DNA of 13,530 nt from JALSKU01 sp964556545 (GTDB lineage Bacteria; Campylobacterota; Campylobacteria; Campylobacterales; JALSKU01): positions 1 to 13,530 of the forward strand of contig CAZKWE010000050.1 in assembly GCA_964556545.1 (NCBI GenBank), written 5' to 3'. Below the pieces are notes generated by a model. The model saw only the letters and a program-made list of their open reading frames with translations. It had not been told where the DNA came from and did no database searches. Position 1 is the stretch's first letter. Every line of letters starts with the position of its first letter. Both the position numbers and the translations under genes were made by a program. Shown piece by piece: positions 1 to 6,634 of this stretch.

Positions 1-801
1 CTTCATTGAATTTTTAATGATATATGCAAGCAAAAGCGGTAAAAGAAGAAGATTTAAAAGATTTTTACTAAAATAGAAGACAGATAAATTTATCAGCTCA
101 TTTATAATCTGTGAAGCATTGTTGATATAAAAATTCATTGATTTTTTGAATTCTTCATATGATTGAGCTGTGTTTGAGATACCGTTTTTTATATTATCCC
201 AAAAAGTACCGTTTTGTTGTATGCGAATTTTAGGAGATTTGTTAGTATTGACAAATTGCAGAGCATTTAAACTTTTTTGGATATGCGGATCGAATATTTC
301 GCTGTTAAAATAGTGTGAAACCAAAGCACTAAATGGAATAAAGAGTCTGATTATAATCAAAATTATCAAAACATTATCAATTATTCTGTTTCTATAAAAC
401 AGAGATATCCCGGAAAGTAAAAATAGAAGCAAAATGATAAGTTTTGTTTTTGATATTTCATAAAGAGTTTTTTCACTCCCAAGTGTCCAAATAGAAAGTG
501 TAATCATATCTGAAAATCGCTCAATTGCATCATTGATAGGATCTAAAATCTCTCCTATGGCAATATTTCCCTCTATGCCTACGCCTAAAGTAACACTACT
601 TTTTTGTATAACTGAAACTCCTGCATTGAGAGTCCTTAAAAGAGCATAAGTAACAATTGCACTTTTAAGTGAATTATCTATGTATTTTTTGGATATGCTC
701 TCATACAGTGGAGTAGTTATGAAAACTATAACAGCCAACATTGGCAAAAAAATATTTTTCAATGATTTTGATGACAATATTTTAGAATTCTTTATTTTCA
801 T
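1..801 (-). CDS. Polytopic inner-membrane protein of unknown function (C-terminus cut by window edge)
   Basis: I do not recognise this protein. The reading frame is open for 267 codons from the ATG at 801 to the left edge, so the end is missing. A hydrophobic segment lies at residues 16-33, followed by an amphipathic stretch with the motif GEILDPINDAIERFSD (83-98). Further hydrophobic segments lie at about 120-135, 142-162 and 237-263, with a polar, possibly helical region between 165 and 235. The pattern suggests an inner-membrane protein with at least four spans. An in-frame stop lies just upstream and no better start exists, although no clear Shine-Dalgarno sequence precedes the ATG. It starts 44 bases after the pcm stop on the same strand with no terminator between them, so it is probably the fourth gene of the amrS-amrB-pcm unit. 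That the gene is real is fairly certain; its function is unknown. Confidence 0.8.
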   Translation of the reverse strand, partial: MKIKNSKILSSKSLKNIFLPMLAVIVFITTPLYESISKKYIDNSLKSAIVTYALLRTLNAGVSVIQKSSVTLGVGIEGNIAIGEILDPINDAIERFSDMITLSIWTLGSEKTLYEISKTKLIILLLFLLSGISLFYRNRIIDNVLIILIIIRLFIPFSALVSHYFNSEIFDPHIQKSLNALQFVNTNKSPKIRIQQNGTFWDNIKNGISNTAQSYEEFKKSMNFYINNASQIINELINLSVFYFSKNLLNLLLLPLLLAYIIKNSMK

Positions 802-845
802 AAAAATAATTATATCTAAAAGAAGATTAAAATTGCCAATTCACT

Positions 846-1481
846 TTAAAGTACCCGGCCAGGTTGAGTACTTATAATCAGAGGTACAAAAACAAAACCG
901 GGATATTCACTTTTTCGAATATTGTCTTTAGAAATTTTTTCAAATTTTATAATTGAATTTCTAACCGGAATTACAATTATTCCTCCGATATTTAACTGAT
1001 GAAGCAACTCTTTTGGAAATTCTTCGGCACTGGCTGAAACTAAAATTTTATCAAACTTTATATTTGGCAATCCTATTTGTTTTTTTGCCTTTTCTATTTT
1101 GCAAGTTTGGTAAAAATTAAATTTTTCAAGATTTTTTTGACCTTGTTTGACCAGTTCGTCCACTCTTTCAAGTCCGATAACTTTACCGTTTTTTCCTGCT
1201 ATGTAACATAGCAAAGCTGTTGTCCATGCCGAGCCTGAGCCTATATCAAGTATTTTGTCTGTGTTTGTTGGTTGTAACAGTTCAAGCATAAAAGCTACAG
1301 TTGAGGGTTGTGATATGGTTTGATTGTTCCCTATGGGTAAAGGTTCATCAATGTATGCTTTATCTTTTAGAATATCGGGAACAAAATATTTTCTGTCAAT
1401 TTTTAAAAATGCTTCTATGATTCGGGGAGTTTTAAGCACCCCCGAAACTATAAGATAATTTACCAATTCTTCATTATTCAT
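846..1481 (-). CDS. pcm: Protein-L-isoaspartate O-methyltransferase (PCMT)
   Basis: The enzyme transfers a methyl group from S-adenosylmethionine to abnormal L-isoaspartyl residues in damaged proteins, which starts their repair. The 211 residues match the usual bacterial length. The family substrate-side motif is clear at residues 50-62 (IGNNQTISQPSTV). It is followed by SAM-binding motif I at 77-90 (ILDIGSGSAWTTAL), in which the last glycine of the usual GxGxG is alanine. The later motif at 147-171 (LVSASAEEFPKELL and a strand ending VIPV) is also typical. The ATG lies two bases after the amrB stop, and its ribosome-binding site (GAGGT) is formed from the end of amrB, so translation is probably coupled. 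A housekeeping repair role is the default. Its position inside an AmmeMemoRadiSam-like operon is less usual and may point to a link with protein modification; that is inference. Confidence 0.9.
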   Translation of the reverse strand: MNNEELVNYLIVSGVLKTPRIIEAFLKIDRKYFVPDILKDKAYIDEPLPIGNNQTISQPSTVAFMLELLQPTNTDKILDIGSGSAWTTALLCYIAGKNGKVIGLERVDELVKQGQKNLEKFNFYQTCKIEKAKKQIGLPNIKFDKILVSASAEEFPKELLHQLNIGGIIVIPVRNSIIKFEKISKDNIRKSEYPGFVFVPLIISTQPGRVL

Positions 1482-1483
1482 GG

Positions 1484-2287
1484 TTACCTCTGCACGAAAC
1501 CCGCACTCATATATCCTACGACTGCACTTTTATCCCCGCTTGCATCGGCACTTGTTCTATAATCCAAAAGTACGGATTTTAAACCATTTTCTTTTGCAAA
1601 AAGCATAATTGCTTCAATACCCAGTATCCCACAGGCTTCACACCCTTGATTTATAAGATTGGTATCAAGTTTGGATACTGCTTCTATACAGACGGAGTCT
1701 ATGGCATTTGCTTTTTCAAGGTTATAATAATGACTCAAATCACTGCTGATTACGACTGCACTATCCCTCTCTTGCAATACATAGGCAATAACTTTTTCAA
1801 GTTCATAAGGAGAGATTTTGCCATAAATTATTTCTACTACTTTTGCCTGAGGCATATAATATTTTATAAAAGGCATTTGAACTTCCGTACTGTGTTCTTT
1901 ATGAGCTTCAGGAATAAATGAAAGTCCAAACTTTTCTTTTATTTTGCTTGTTAGAGAGTTATCTATATTTAAATTACCAAATGGGGTTTCAAATTCATCT
2001 TGCAAGGATATGCTTGCCCCCTTAAGATACACTTTATGGCTTGGTCCGATAACTACAATTTTTTCCGGATTGGAATTTTTAAGGGCTCTAAATGCCACAT
2101 TTGCCGTAAAAGCAGAGTAAATATATCCGGCATGAGGAACTATTATAGCTTGTGGTGCTATTTTTAAGATACTTTTATCTTTTAAATGTTTATCAAGTAT
2201 CTCATTATAGTATTCAAACATTTTTTTTATTTCATTAGGGTCAGCAGGATAGAAAGCTCCCGCAACAGCCATTTTTCTTATGCTCAT
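1484..2287 (-). CDS. amrB: Memo-family protein, AmmeMemoRadiSam system protein B
   Basis: This is a member of the Memo family, which shares a fold with class III extradiol-type dioxygenases and is named after human MEMO1. Prokaryotic members co-occur with AMMECR1 and a radical SAM enzyme; their biochemical role is not settled. The 267 residues show the family blocks in order: AVAGAFYPADP near the N-terminus, VPHAGYIYS with His52, GPSHKVY with His84, EHSTEVQMPF with His132, SSDLSHYY with His186 and a CEACG block with Cys216 and Cys219. The two N-terminal histidines and one cysteine correspond to the putative metal or active site of MEMO1, so the site looks intact. I chose the ATG at 2287 rather than the in-frame GTG at 2311, because AAGGAGG lies five bases before it. 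The gene begins 10 bases after amrS, with its ribosome-binding site overlapping the amrS stop codon. It is probably cytosolic, as no signal peptide is seen. Confidence 0.92.
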   Translation of the reverse strand: MSIRKMAVAGAFYPADPNEIKKMFEYYNEILDKHLKDKSILKIAPQAIIVPHAGYIYSAFTANVAFRALKNSNPEKIVVIGPSHKVYLKGASISLQDEFETPFGNLNIDNSLTSKIKEKFGLSFIPEAHKEHSTEVQMPFIKYYMPQAKVVEIIYGKISPYELEKVIAYVLQERDSAVVISSDLSHYYNLEKANAIDSVCIEAVSKLDTNLINQGCEACGILGIEAIMLFAKENGLKSVLLDYRTSADASGDKSAVVGYMSAGFVQR

Positions 2288-2292
2288 TTTAG

Positions 2293-2300
2293 CCTCCTTA
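2293..2300 (-). promoter_or_regulatory. amrB ribosome-binding site overlapping the amrS stop codon
   Basis: On the minus strand TAAGGAGG contains both the amrS stop codon (TAA, 2300-2298) and a full Shine-Dalgarno core. It is five bases from the ATG at 2287. This decides the amrB start in favour of that ATG and suggests that ribosomes terminating on amrS reinitiate on amrB. Confidence 0.85.
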
Positions 2301-3287
2301 TTTCCAAACACCCTCTATGCTTCTTCCGCATTTTGGGCAGTGTCCGTCAGTTAGATTGTTTATAGCTATATTATAGCCCGTTCTGTCTATAAGCAGTTTG
2401 CCACATTTTGGGCAGTAAGTATCTCCATGAACTGCAACATTGCCCAAATATACATAATAAAGCCCTGCTTCTTTGGCAATATTGTATGCTTTTTGCAGAG
2501 TTTCTAAACCGGTGAAGTTGTGATCTTTCATTTTGTAATCAGGATGAAAAGCACTCAAATGCCATGGAATATGTCTGCCAAGATCCTCAGCTATAAAAGT
2601 TGCCATTTCTTCTAATTCTTTTTGAGAATCATTTTCTCCTTCAATTAGCAATGTAGTAACTTCTACCCATATATTTTCCTCAACCATTCTTCTAAGTGTA
2701 TCTTTAACGGCTTCAAGTCCGCCTTTTAAAATATTTTTATAGTATTTTTCATTCCAGCTTTTTAAATCTATATTTGCTCCGTCAAGCCATAAATGCATAT
2801 CTTTAATGATTTGAGGTGATTCAAAGCCATTGCTGACAAAGATATTTTTAATGCCTTGTTCTTTTGCCAAGATTCCTATATCTCTTGCATACGGATAAAA
2901 TACAGTCGGCTCATTGTATGTATAAGCTATGGATTTGCACTTATGTTTTTTGGCAAGTTCTACCATTTGAGACGGAGTTATGCTGATACTTTTGTCTATC
3001 TTTTTTGATTGGGAAATTCCCCAATTTTGACAAAAAGGGCATGCAAAGTTACACCCTACCGTTCCAAGACTGAGTGCCAGCGAACCGGGTAGAAAATGAT
3101 AGAGCGGCTTTTTCTCTACAGGGTCCGTATTTAAAGCCGAGGGATGGGAATAAACCAAATTTTTAAGTTTTTTATTTTCATTTTTATTGACTCCGCAAAT
3201 ACCCACTTGCCCCTCTTTGAGTTGACAATAGTGTCTGCATAAAATACATTTTATTTTTCCGTTTTCCAATATTTCATAATATTTCAT
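2298..3287 (-). CDS. amrS: Radical SAM enzyme of the AmmeMemoRadiSam system (pyruvate formate-lyase activating enzyme-like)
   Basis: This predicted radical SAM protein uses a [4Fe-4S] cluster and S-adenosylmethionine to make a 5'-deoxyadenosyl radical; its substrate is unknown. The cluster motif CX3CX2C is at Cys79, Cys83 and Cys86 (CNFACPFC). Before it is a family-typical cysteine group at Cys14, Cys17, Cys21 and Cys31, which may hold another metal site. The barrel carries AYTYNEPT (121-128) and a conserved ANIDLKSW (171-178). The C-terminus ends in two CPxCG knuckles (Cys292/295 and Cys317/320), a likely zinc ribbon. The length is 329 residues, normal for the family. I chose the ATG at 3287 because AAGGAGG lies seven bases upstream; an in-frame GTG at 3311 lacks such support. 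It is the first gene of the amrS-amrB-pcm unit, with its own strong promoter. AMMECR1 is absent from the window. Confidence 0.93.
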   Translation of the reverse strand: MKYYEILENGKIKCILCRHYCQLKEGQVGICGVNKNENKKLKNLVYSHPSALNTDPVEKKPLYHFLPGSLALSLGTVGCNFACPFCQNWGISQSKKIDKSISITPSQMVELAKKHKCKSIAYTYNEPTVFYPYARDIGILAKEQGIKNIFVSNGFESPQIIKDMHLWLDGANIDLKSWNEKYYKNILKGGLEAVKDTLRRMVEENIWVEVTTLLIEGENDSQKELEEMATFIAEDLGRHIPWHLSAFHPDYKMKDHNFTGLETLQKAYNIAKEAGLYYVYLGNVAVHGDTYCPKCGKLLIDRTGYNIAINNLTDGHCPKCGRSIEGVWK

Positions 3288-3294
3288 AACAAAG

Positions 3295-3301
3295 CCTCCT
3301 T
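3295..3301 (-). promoter_or_regulatory. amrS ribosome-binding site
   Basis: AAGGAGG on the minus strand, seven bases before the ATG at 3287. It fixes the start there and makes the upstream GTG at 3311 part of the 5' leader. Confidence 0.85.
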
Positions 3302-3313
3302 CGGGGTACACCC

Positions 3314-3332
3314 TTTAGTCTATAAGACTAAA
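3314..3332. promoter_or_regulatory. Perfect 19-base palindrome at the amrS transcription start (candidate operator or leader hairpin)
   Basis: TTTAGTCT and AGACTAAA form perfect 8-base arms around a 3-base centre. The site begins eight bases downstream of the amrS -10 box, so it covers the predicted transcription start and the first leader bases. This is a typical place for a repressor to bind. TAGT...ACTA palindromes are seen for several small winged-helix regulators (MarR and HxlR types), but the regulator cannot be identified here. As RNA it would form an 8-base-pair hairpin with a very tight loop, so a DNA operator is the better guess. Confidence 0.6.
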
Positions 3333-3340
3333 CTATTTTA

Positions 3341-3369
3341 AATATATCACATTAATGATAAAATGTCAA
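3341..3369 (-). promoter_or_regulatory. Near-consensus sigma-70 promoter of the amrS operon
   Basis: On the minus strand TTGACA (3369-3364) is followed after exactly 17 bases by TATATT (3346-3341). The predicted start is near 3334, giving a leader of about 47 bases before the amrS ATG. A perfect -35 box is unusual for this lineage, where vegetative promoters rely mainly on the -10 box. No terminator hairpin is evident between the preceding EIIC-EAL gene and this promoter, so some readthrough is possible. Confidence 0.75.
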
Positions 3370-3428
3370 GAAGCTGTATTAATTCGTTGTATATGATATT
3401 TTTCATTTGGAAAGTATATATTTTAAAC

Positions 3429-5408
3429 TTATGAAGAGATTGAAAAATCTTTTACTTTATCAAATGGAATTGCAGGTGAATAGTAATACCCTTGAATATA
3501 ATCCGCACCTATATGTTTGACTTTGTTAAGTTGCTCTTTTGTTTCAACTCCTTCTGCAACTATAAGCGTACCTATTTCGTGGCAAAGATTTGTCGTATTT
3601 TTGCATATTGTGTAACCTTTTTTTGTTAAAACGGTGTCAATTAAACTTTTATCAAGTTTTAATTCATCAATATTGTATTTTGAGAGAGTTTCAAGACTTG
3701 AATATCCTGCACCGAAATCATCAATAGATACTTTAAATCCGCTATTTTGGAGTTCTATCAAATTTTTACCGCCATTTTCTTCTAGAAAACTTCTTTCTAT
3801 AATTTCAAAAGCAATATCTTCTCCCTTCATTATGGAAATAATTTTTTTGATTATTTCACTGTTGTTCAAGGTGTCAGGGTGAAGATTTATACTTATTTGA
3901 GGTGAAAAGTTTTCTTTTTTCCATTTTTGCAAATCTTCTTTAACTTTTTTGCATACATAAATATCTATTACCGGGGCAAGTCCGGCTTTTTCCAAGGTAT
4001 CTAAAAAAACAGGTCCTGTAAGTTGTCCATCATGATAATATCTAATCAAAGCTTCAAATTTGTCACTTTTATTATTGTTTGATTTAACTTTGGGCTGATA
4101 ATAAATAAATATATTATTATTGTTGATGTTGTGTATTATTTTATCAAGCTCTGCATTTGCTTCTATGATTTCTTGTCTTTTTACAAAAGACCTTAAGCCT
4201 TCTTGAGCTTTTAATTCATATGATATGTCAAAATTTTTTAATAGTTTATGAAATTTAACCGAAGGCGATTGAAAGCCGGCAAATTTTTTTGTAAAATACA
4301 AATAAACCAAAGTATCCAAAATCAGAATCGAAAGCTGAATAAGCATAACTGTTTTATATTCTTGAGTTTTAAAAAAAGCATCTAAAAATATCGGAGTGGG
4401 CCAGGTTAGATAATATGAAGTGAAATGAATATTTATAAACTGCAATGCTCCGTAAGCAACAAATAAATTAATGATTGGTAAAAATATAAAAGGCAATATA
4501 AAGTATCTGTTTAAAACTACGAAAGTATATATCAAAAGAGTATTGATATTGAATATTACAAAAGGAGCAGAGATTTTTGTGATAAGTTTCAGAGTTTTTT
4601 CTCTAATGAGCAATATAAGCGATATAAGAAGTCCCGCTCCCGCTCCCGCTCCCCCCATAAGCACAAAAAGTCTGTTAAATTCAGCATAGGTCAAATTCGG
4701 TAACATTTCTTTAAAAAGTATATTTTTACCCACAATGGCATTTACCATATGACTGCCATGTAATCCGAAAAACCAAAAAATTTGTACAAAAAAATCTCTT
4801 ATGGTAAGAAGTATGATATTTGGCAAATTTAAATTTATCTGACTAAAAAATTTTTCTATTATTATTTCGACAGAAAAATCTAAAAAGATAAAAAGCATAA
4901 TAGTTGTAAAATATGCAAAAATAAAAACAAAAAGATAGTTAAAATGCCTATATATATGATGATTGCCATCAGCAACGGATATATTTAACGAAAGTTTATG
5001 ATAAAATATTTTCAAAAAATATGTTGAGATTATAGGCCATATCAGTATATCAAAATTAAAACCGTAAGGTAAAATGATGGTATCAGTAGGATTTTTTATA
5101 AGCGTAATGGTCATAAATGAGGCAATAGCAAGAAATGTTGCCATTATTTGTGAAACTTTCAATCTTGAGGCAAAAAAATAGGCTATGGATATATTTGCAA
5201 TTATGGATGAAACATGATTGAACCTGTCCATCAAAAAAAGAGTATTTTTAGAATTAATATATAAAAAATTTATATTATAATAATGTATAAAAAAATATAA
5301 CAGAGTGAAAAATGAAGAGAGAATAAAAAAAGGAATAATTGCACTAAAAGCTTCTTGCAAAGTAACTATAAAAAGTACAATCTTTCTGTTTTTCAATATA
5401 AATTTCAA
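3429..5408 (-). CDS. PTS EIIC-like membrane domain fused to an EAL cyclic-di-GMP phosphodiesterase
   Basis: The 659-residue protein has two parts. Residues 10-375 are a polytopic membrane domain resembling the EIIC of lactose/cellobiose/chitobiose PTS permeases: WFFGLHGSH (212-220), FNRLFVLMGGAGAGAG (244-259), IFNINTLLIYTFVVLN (285-300), and a later LTWPTP (334-339). His217 matches the conserved EIIC histidine, but the glutamate of the usual FNINEP motif is Thr290. Residues 420-659 are an EAL domain with all expected catalytic residues: EALIR (Glu452), Asn508, FEIIE (Glu535, Glu538), DDFGAGYSSL (Asp563, Asp564), Lys584, AEGVE (Glu619, Glu622) and QGY (Gln639). It should therefore hydrolyse cyclic di-GMP at the membrane. 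No EIIA, EIIB, HPr or EI gene is nearby. The start is TTG at 5408, preceded by AAAGGA at good spacing. I infer a sugar- or ligand-sensing receptor rather than a working PTS transporter. Confidence 0.9.
   Translation of the reverse strand: MKFILKNRKIVLFIVTLQEAFSAIIPFFILSSFFTLLYFFIHYYNINFLYINSKNTLFLMDRFNHVSSIIANISIAYFFASRLKVSQIMATFLAIASFMTITLIKNPTDTIILPYGFNFDILIWPIISTYFLKIFYHKLSLNISVADGNHHIYRHFNYLFVFIFAYFTTIMLFIFLDFSVEIIIEKFFSQINLNLPNIILLTIRDFFVQIFWFFGLHGSHMVNAIVGKNILFKEMLPNLTYAEFNRLFVLMGGAGAGAGLLISLILLIREKTLKLITKISAPFVIFNINTLLIYTFVVLNRYFILPFIFLPIINLFVAYGALQFINIHFTSYYLTWPTPIFLDAFFKTQEYKTVMLIQLSILILDTLVYLYFTKKFAGFQSPSVKFHKLLKNFDISYELKAQEGLRSFVKRQEIIEANAELDKIIHNINNNNIFIYYQPKVKSNNNKSDKFEALIRYYHDGQLTGPVFLDTLEKAGLAPVIDIYVCKKVKEDLQKWKKENFSPQISINLHPDTLNNSEIIKKIISIMKGEDIAFEIIERSFLEENGGKNLIELQNSGFKVSIDDFGAGYSSLETLSKYNIDELKLDKSLIDTVLTKKGYTICKNTTNLCHEIGTLIVAEGVETKEQLNKVKHIGADYIQGYYYSPAIPFDKVKDFSISS
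4633..4650. repeat. Three perfect tandem copies of a hexamer inside the EIIC domain
   Basis: CCCGCT occurs three times in a row on the plus strand, followed by six C. On the coding strand this gives alternating Gly-Ala codons of the segment GGAGAGAG (252-259). The tract is G+C-rich in an AT-rich gene. A gain or loss of one unit would add or remove two residues without a frameshift. The segment lies where EIIC proteins have a similar glycine-rich motif of about this length, so it is probably structural. Confidence 0.7.
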
Positions 5409-5452
5409 AAAAATCCTTTACCGTATCATTTTTTATATCTCCATAGTTTATT

Positions 5453-5458
5453 ATTATA
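5453..5458 (-). promoter_or_regulatory. Possible -10 box of the EIIC-EAL gene
   Basis: A perfect TATAAT on the minus strand lies 44 bases before the TTG start, preceded by TG. The -35 region (about 5481-5476, TTAAAT) is poor and the upstream DNA is a run of AT-rich near-palindromes. The predicted leader is about 40 bases. The rest of the 292-base divergent intergenic region shows no gene, tRNA or clear riboswitch that I can see. Confidence 0.5.
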
Positions 5459-5627
5459 CATTAAAATATTTAAATATTTAATTATGTAATTATTTTTCAA
5501 ATCTTTAAAGAGGTACAAGTATCCAAATACAATAAAACAAGAGTTAAAGTTCTTTTAAAAATTTTTTCACTTAGAAAGGTGATTATATCTAAAAAATACC
5601 GCATAAAAACTATTAATCTTAAATACT

Positions 5628-5667
5628 ACTGAAATTCAGTTATTTATAAGATTTATTTCACTACAAT
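5628..5667 (+). promoter_or_regulatory. Possible rplM-rpsI promoter with small palindrome
   Basis: TACAAT at 5662-5667 (five of six consensus bases) is preceded by T-rich stretches instead of a -35 hexamer, a pattern usual for vegetative promoters in Campylobacterota. A start near 5674 would give a leader of about 27 bases. ACTGAA and TTCAGT form a 13-base palindrome at 5628-5640, where the -35 region would be; whether it is used is unknown. Confidence 0.4.
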
Positions 5668-5700
5668 ACCACTTCTATTTAAAAGGCGAAAGGTAAAAAG

Positions 5701-6135
5701 ATGAAATTTACAAAAATGATAAAGCCGAATGAGGTTCAAAGAGACTGGATAGTTATCGATGCAACCGGAAAGAGATTTGGTAGAATTATTACTGAAGTGG
5801 CTACACTTCTTAGAGGGAAACATAAACCTTACTTTACTCCGCATGTTGATAGTGGTGATTATGTTGTGATTGTCAATGCAAGCAAAGCTGATTTTAGCGG
5901 AACAAAACTAACTGATAAACTATATCACAGACATACAGGATATTTCGGAGGTGTTAAAAGCGAAAAATTGGGTAAATTACTCGAAAACAATCCTGCAAAA
6001 CTTTACAAACTTGCAACAAGAGGTATGCTTCCTAAAACAAATCTTGGAAAAGAGATGCTTAAAAAACTAAAGGTTTATGCAGGAAGTGAGCATCCGCATT
6101 CTGCTCAAGTAAATACAAAGAAAGAGGATAAATAG
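5701..6135 (+). CDS. rplM: 50S ribosomal protein L13
   Basis: L13 binds 23S rRNA early in assembly of the large ribosomal subunit. The 144-residue length is normal. The family blocks are all present: RDWIVIDATGKRFGRI (15-30), LRGKHKPYFTPHVDSGDYVV (39-58), HRHTGYFGG (74-82), RGMLPKTNLG (101-110) and LKVYAGSEHPH (117-127). The start is ATG with AAAGG seven bases upstream. It is followed after two bases by rpsI, the usual bacterial pairing. In E. coli L13 is reported to repress its own operon through the leader, but I see no recognisable matching leader structure here. Confidence 0.98.
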   Translation: MKFTKMIKPNEVQRDWIVIDATGKRFGRIITEVATLLRGKHKPYFTPHVDSGDYVVIVNASKADFSGTKLTDKLYHRHTGYFGGVKSEKLGKLLENNPAKLYKLATRGMLPKTNLGKEMLKKLKVYAGSEHPHSAQVNTKKEDK

Positions 6136-6137
6136 TT

Positions 6138-6527
6138 ATGGCAAAGATTTATGCAACAGGTAAAAGAAAAAGTTCTATAGCAAAAGTTTGGATAAAATCC
6201 GGAAGCGGAAAAATGAGCATCAACGGTTTAAGTCTCGATGAGTGGTTAGGAGGTCATGAGGCCATCAAAAAAAGAGTTTTACAACCTTTGTTTTTAACCA
6301 AACAATTAGGAAGCATAGATATCATAGCTACAACTTTCGGAGGCGGATACTCTGCCCAAGCTGATGCTTTAAGACACGGTATATCAAAAGCTTTATGTCT
6401 TTATGATAACGACTTTAGAAATACTTTAAAACCATACGGACTTCTCACACGAGACTCAAGAGTAGTTGAAAGAAAGAAATACGGTAAGAGAAAAGCAAGA
6501 AGAAGTCCACAGTTTAGTAAAAGATAA
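6138..6527 (+). CDS. rpsI: 30S ribosomal protein S9
   Basis: S9 lies in the head of the small subunit, and its basic C-terminal tail reaches towards the P-site tRNA. The 129 residues start with YATGKRKSSIAKVWIKSGSG and end with the family tail RKARRSPQFSKR, so the gene is complete. The tRNA-contacting terminal arginine is present. It starts two bases after the rplM stop, with AGAGGA in the end of rplM serving as ribosome-binding site, and a hairpin terminator follows 23 bases after its stop. Confidence 0.98.
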   Translation: MAKIYATGKRKSSIAKVWIKSGSGKMSINGLSLDEWLGGHEAIKKRVLQPLFLTKQLGSIDIIATTFGGGYSAQADALRHGISKALCLYDNDFRNTLKPYGLLTRDSRVVERKKYGKRKARRSPQFSKR

Positions 6528-6550
6528 TTTTTTACAAATTATTATTTTTC

Positions 6551-6577
6551 AGTACTCCGATATTATTTCGGGGTACT
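6551..6577 (+). terminator. Hairpin terminator of rplM-rpsI
   Basis: AGTACTCCGA (6551-6560) pairs with TCGGGGTACT (6568-6577) through ten base pairs, one of them a U-G wobble, around a 7-base loop. Downstream is a U-rich but interrupted run reaching 6595. The U-run is imperfect, so termination may be partial. The placement directly after rpsI and before the next gene's own promoter supports the call. Confidence 0.7.
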
Positions 6578-6597
6578 TCCCGGTTTGTTTTATTTAA

Positions 6598-6628
6598 GGT
6601 ACCATTATGATTACCGGTATGGTATAAT
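6598..6628 (+). promoter_or_regulatory. Extended -10 promoter giving a leaderless transcript, with GGTA/TACC palindromes
   Basis: TGGTATAAT (6620-6628) is a perfect extended -10 element. It ends six bases before the ATG at 6635, so the predicted transcription start falls on or next to the start codon. No good -35 box is present, which an extended -10 can do without. GGTACC (6598-6603) and TACCGGTA (6612-6619) are palindromes, and TACCAT (6600-6605) with ATGGTA (6619-6624) makes an inverted repeat with a 13-base spacer that overlaps the promoter. These could be operator sites. Confidence 0.7.
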
Positions 6629-6634
6629 AACTTC

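Noticed and set aside
680..877. Small plus-strand open frame (65 codons) at the end of the membrane protein and pcm genes
   Set aside because: It lies opposite the N-terminus of the minus-strand membrane protein, has low-complexity AT-driven composition and no ribosome-binding site.
4270..5408. Reading the N-terminal domain as a working sugar PTS permease
   Set aside because: The key glutamate is replaced by threonine, the EIIA/EIIB domains and genes are absent nearby, and the C-terminus is a signalling domain.
5520..5600. Possible hairpin (TCACTT with AGGTGA near 5567-5582) considered as a terminator or leader RNA
   Set aside because: The stem has six pairs with a wobble and is not followed by a U-run on either strand; no gene ends here.
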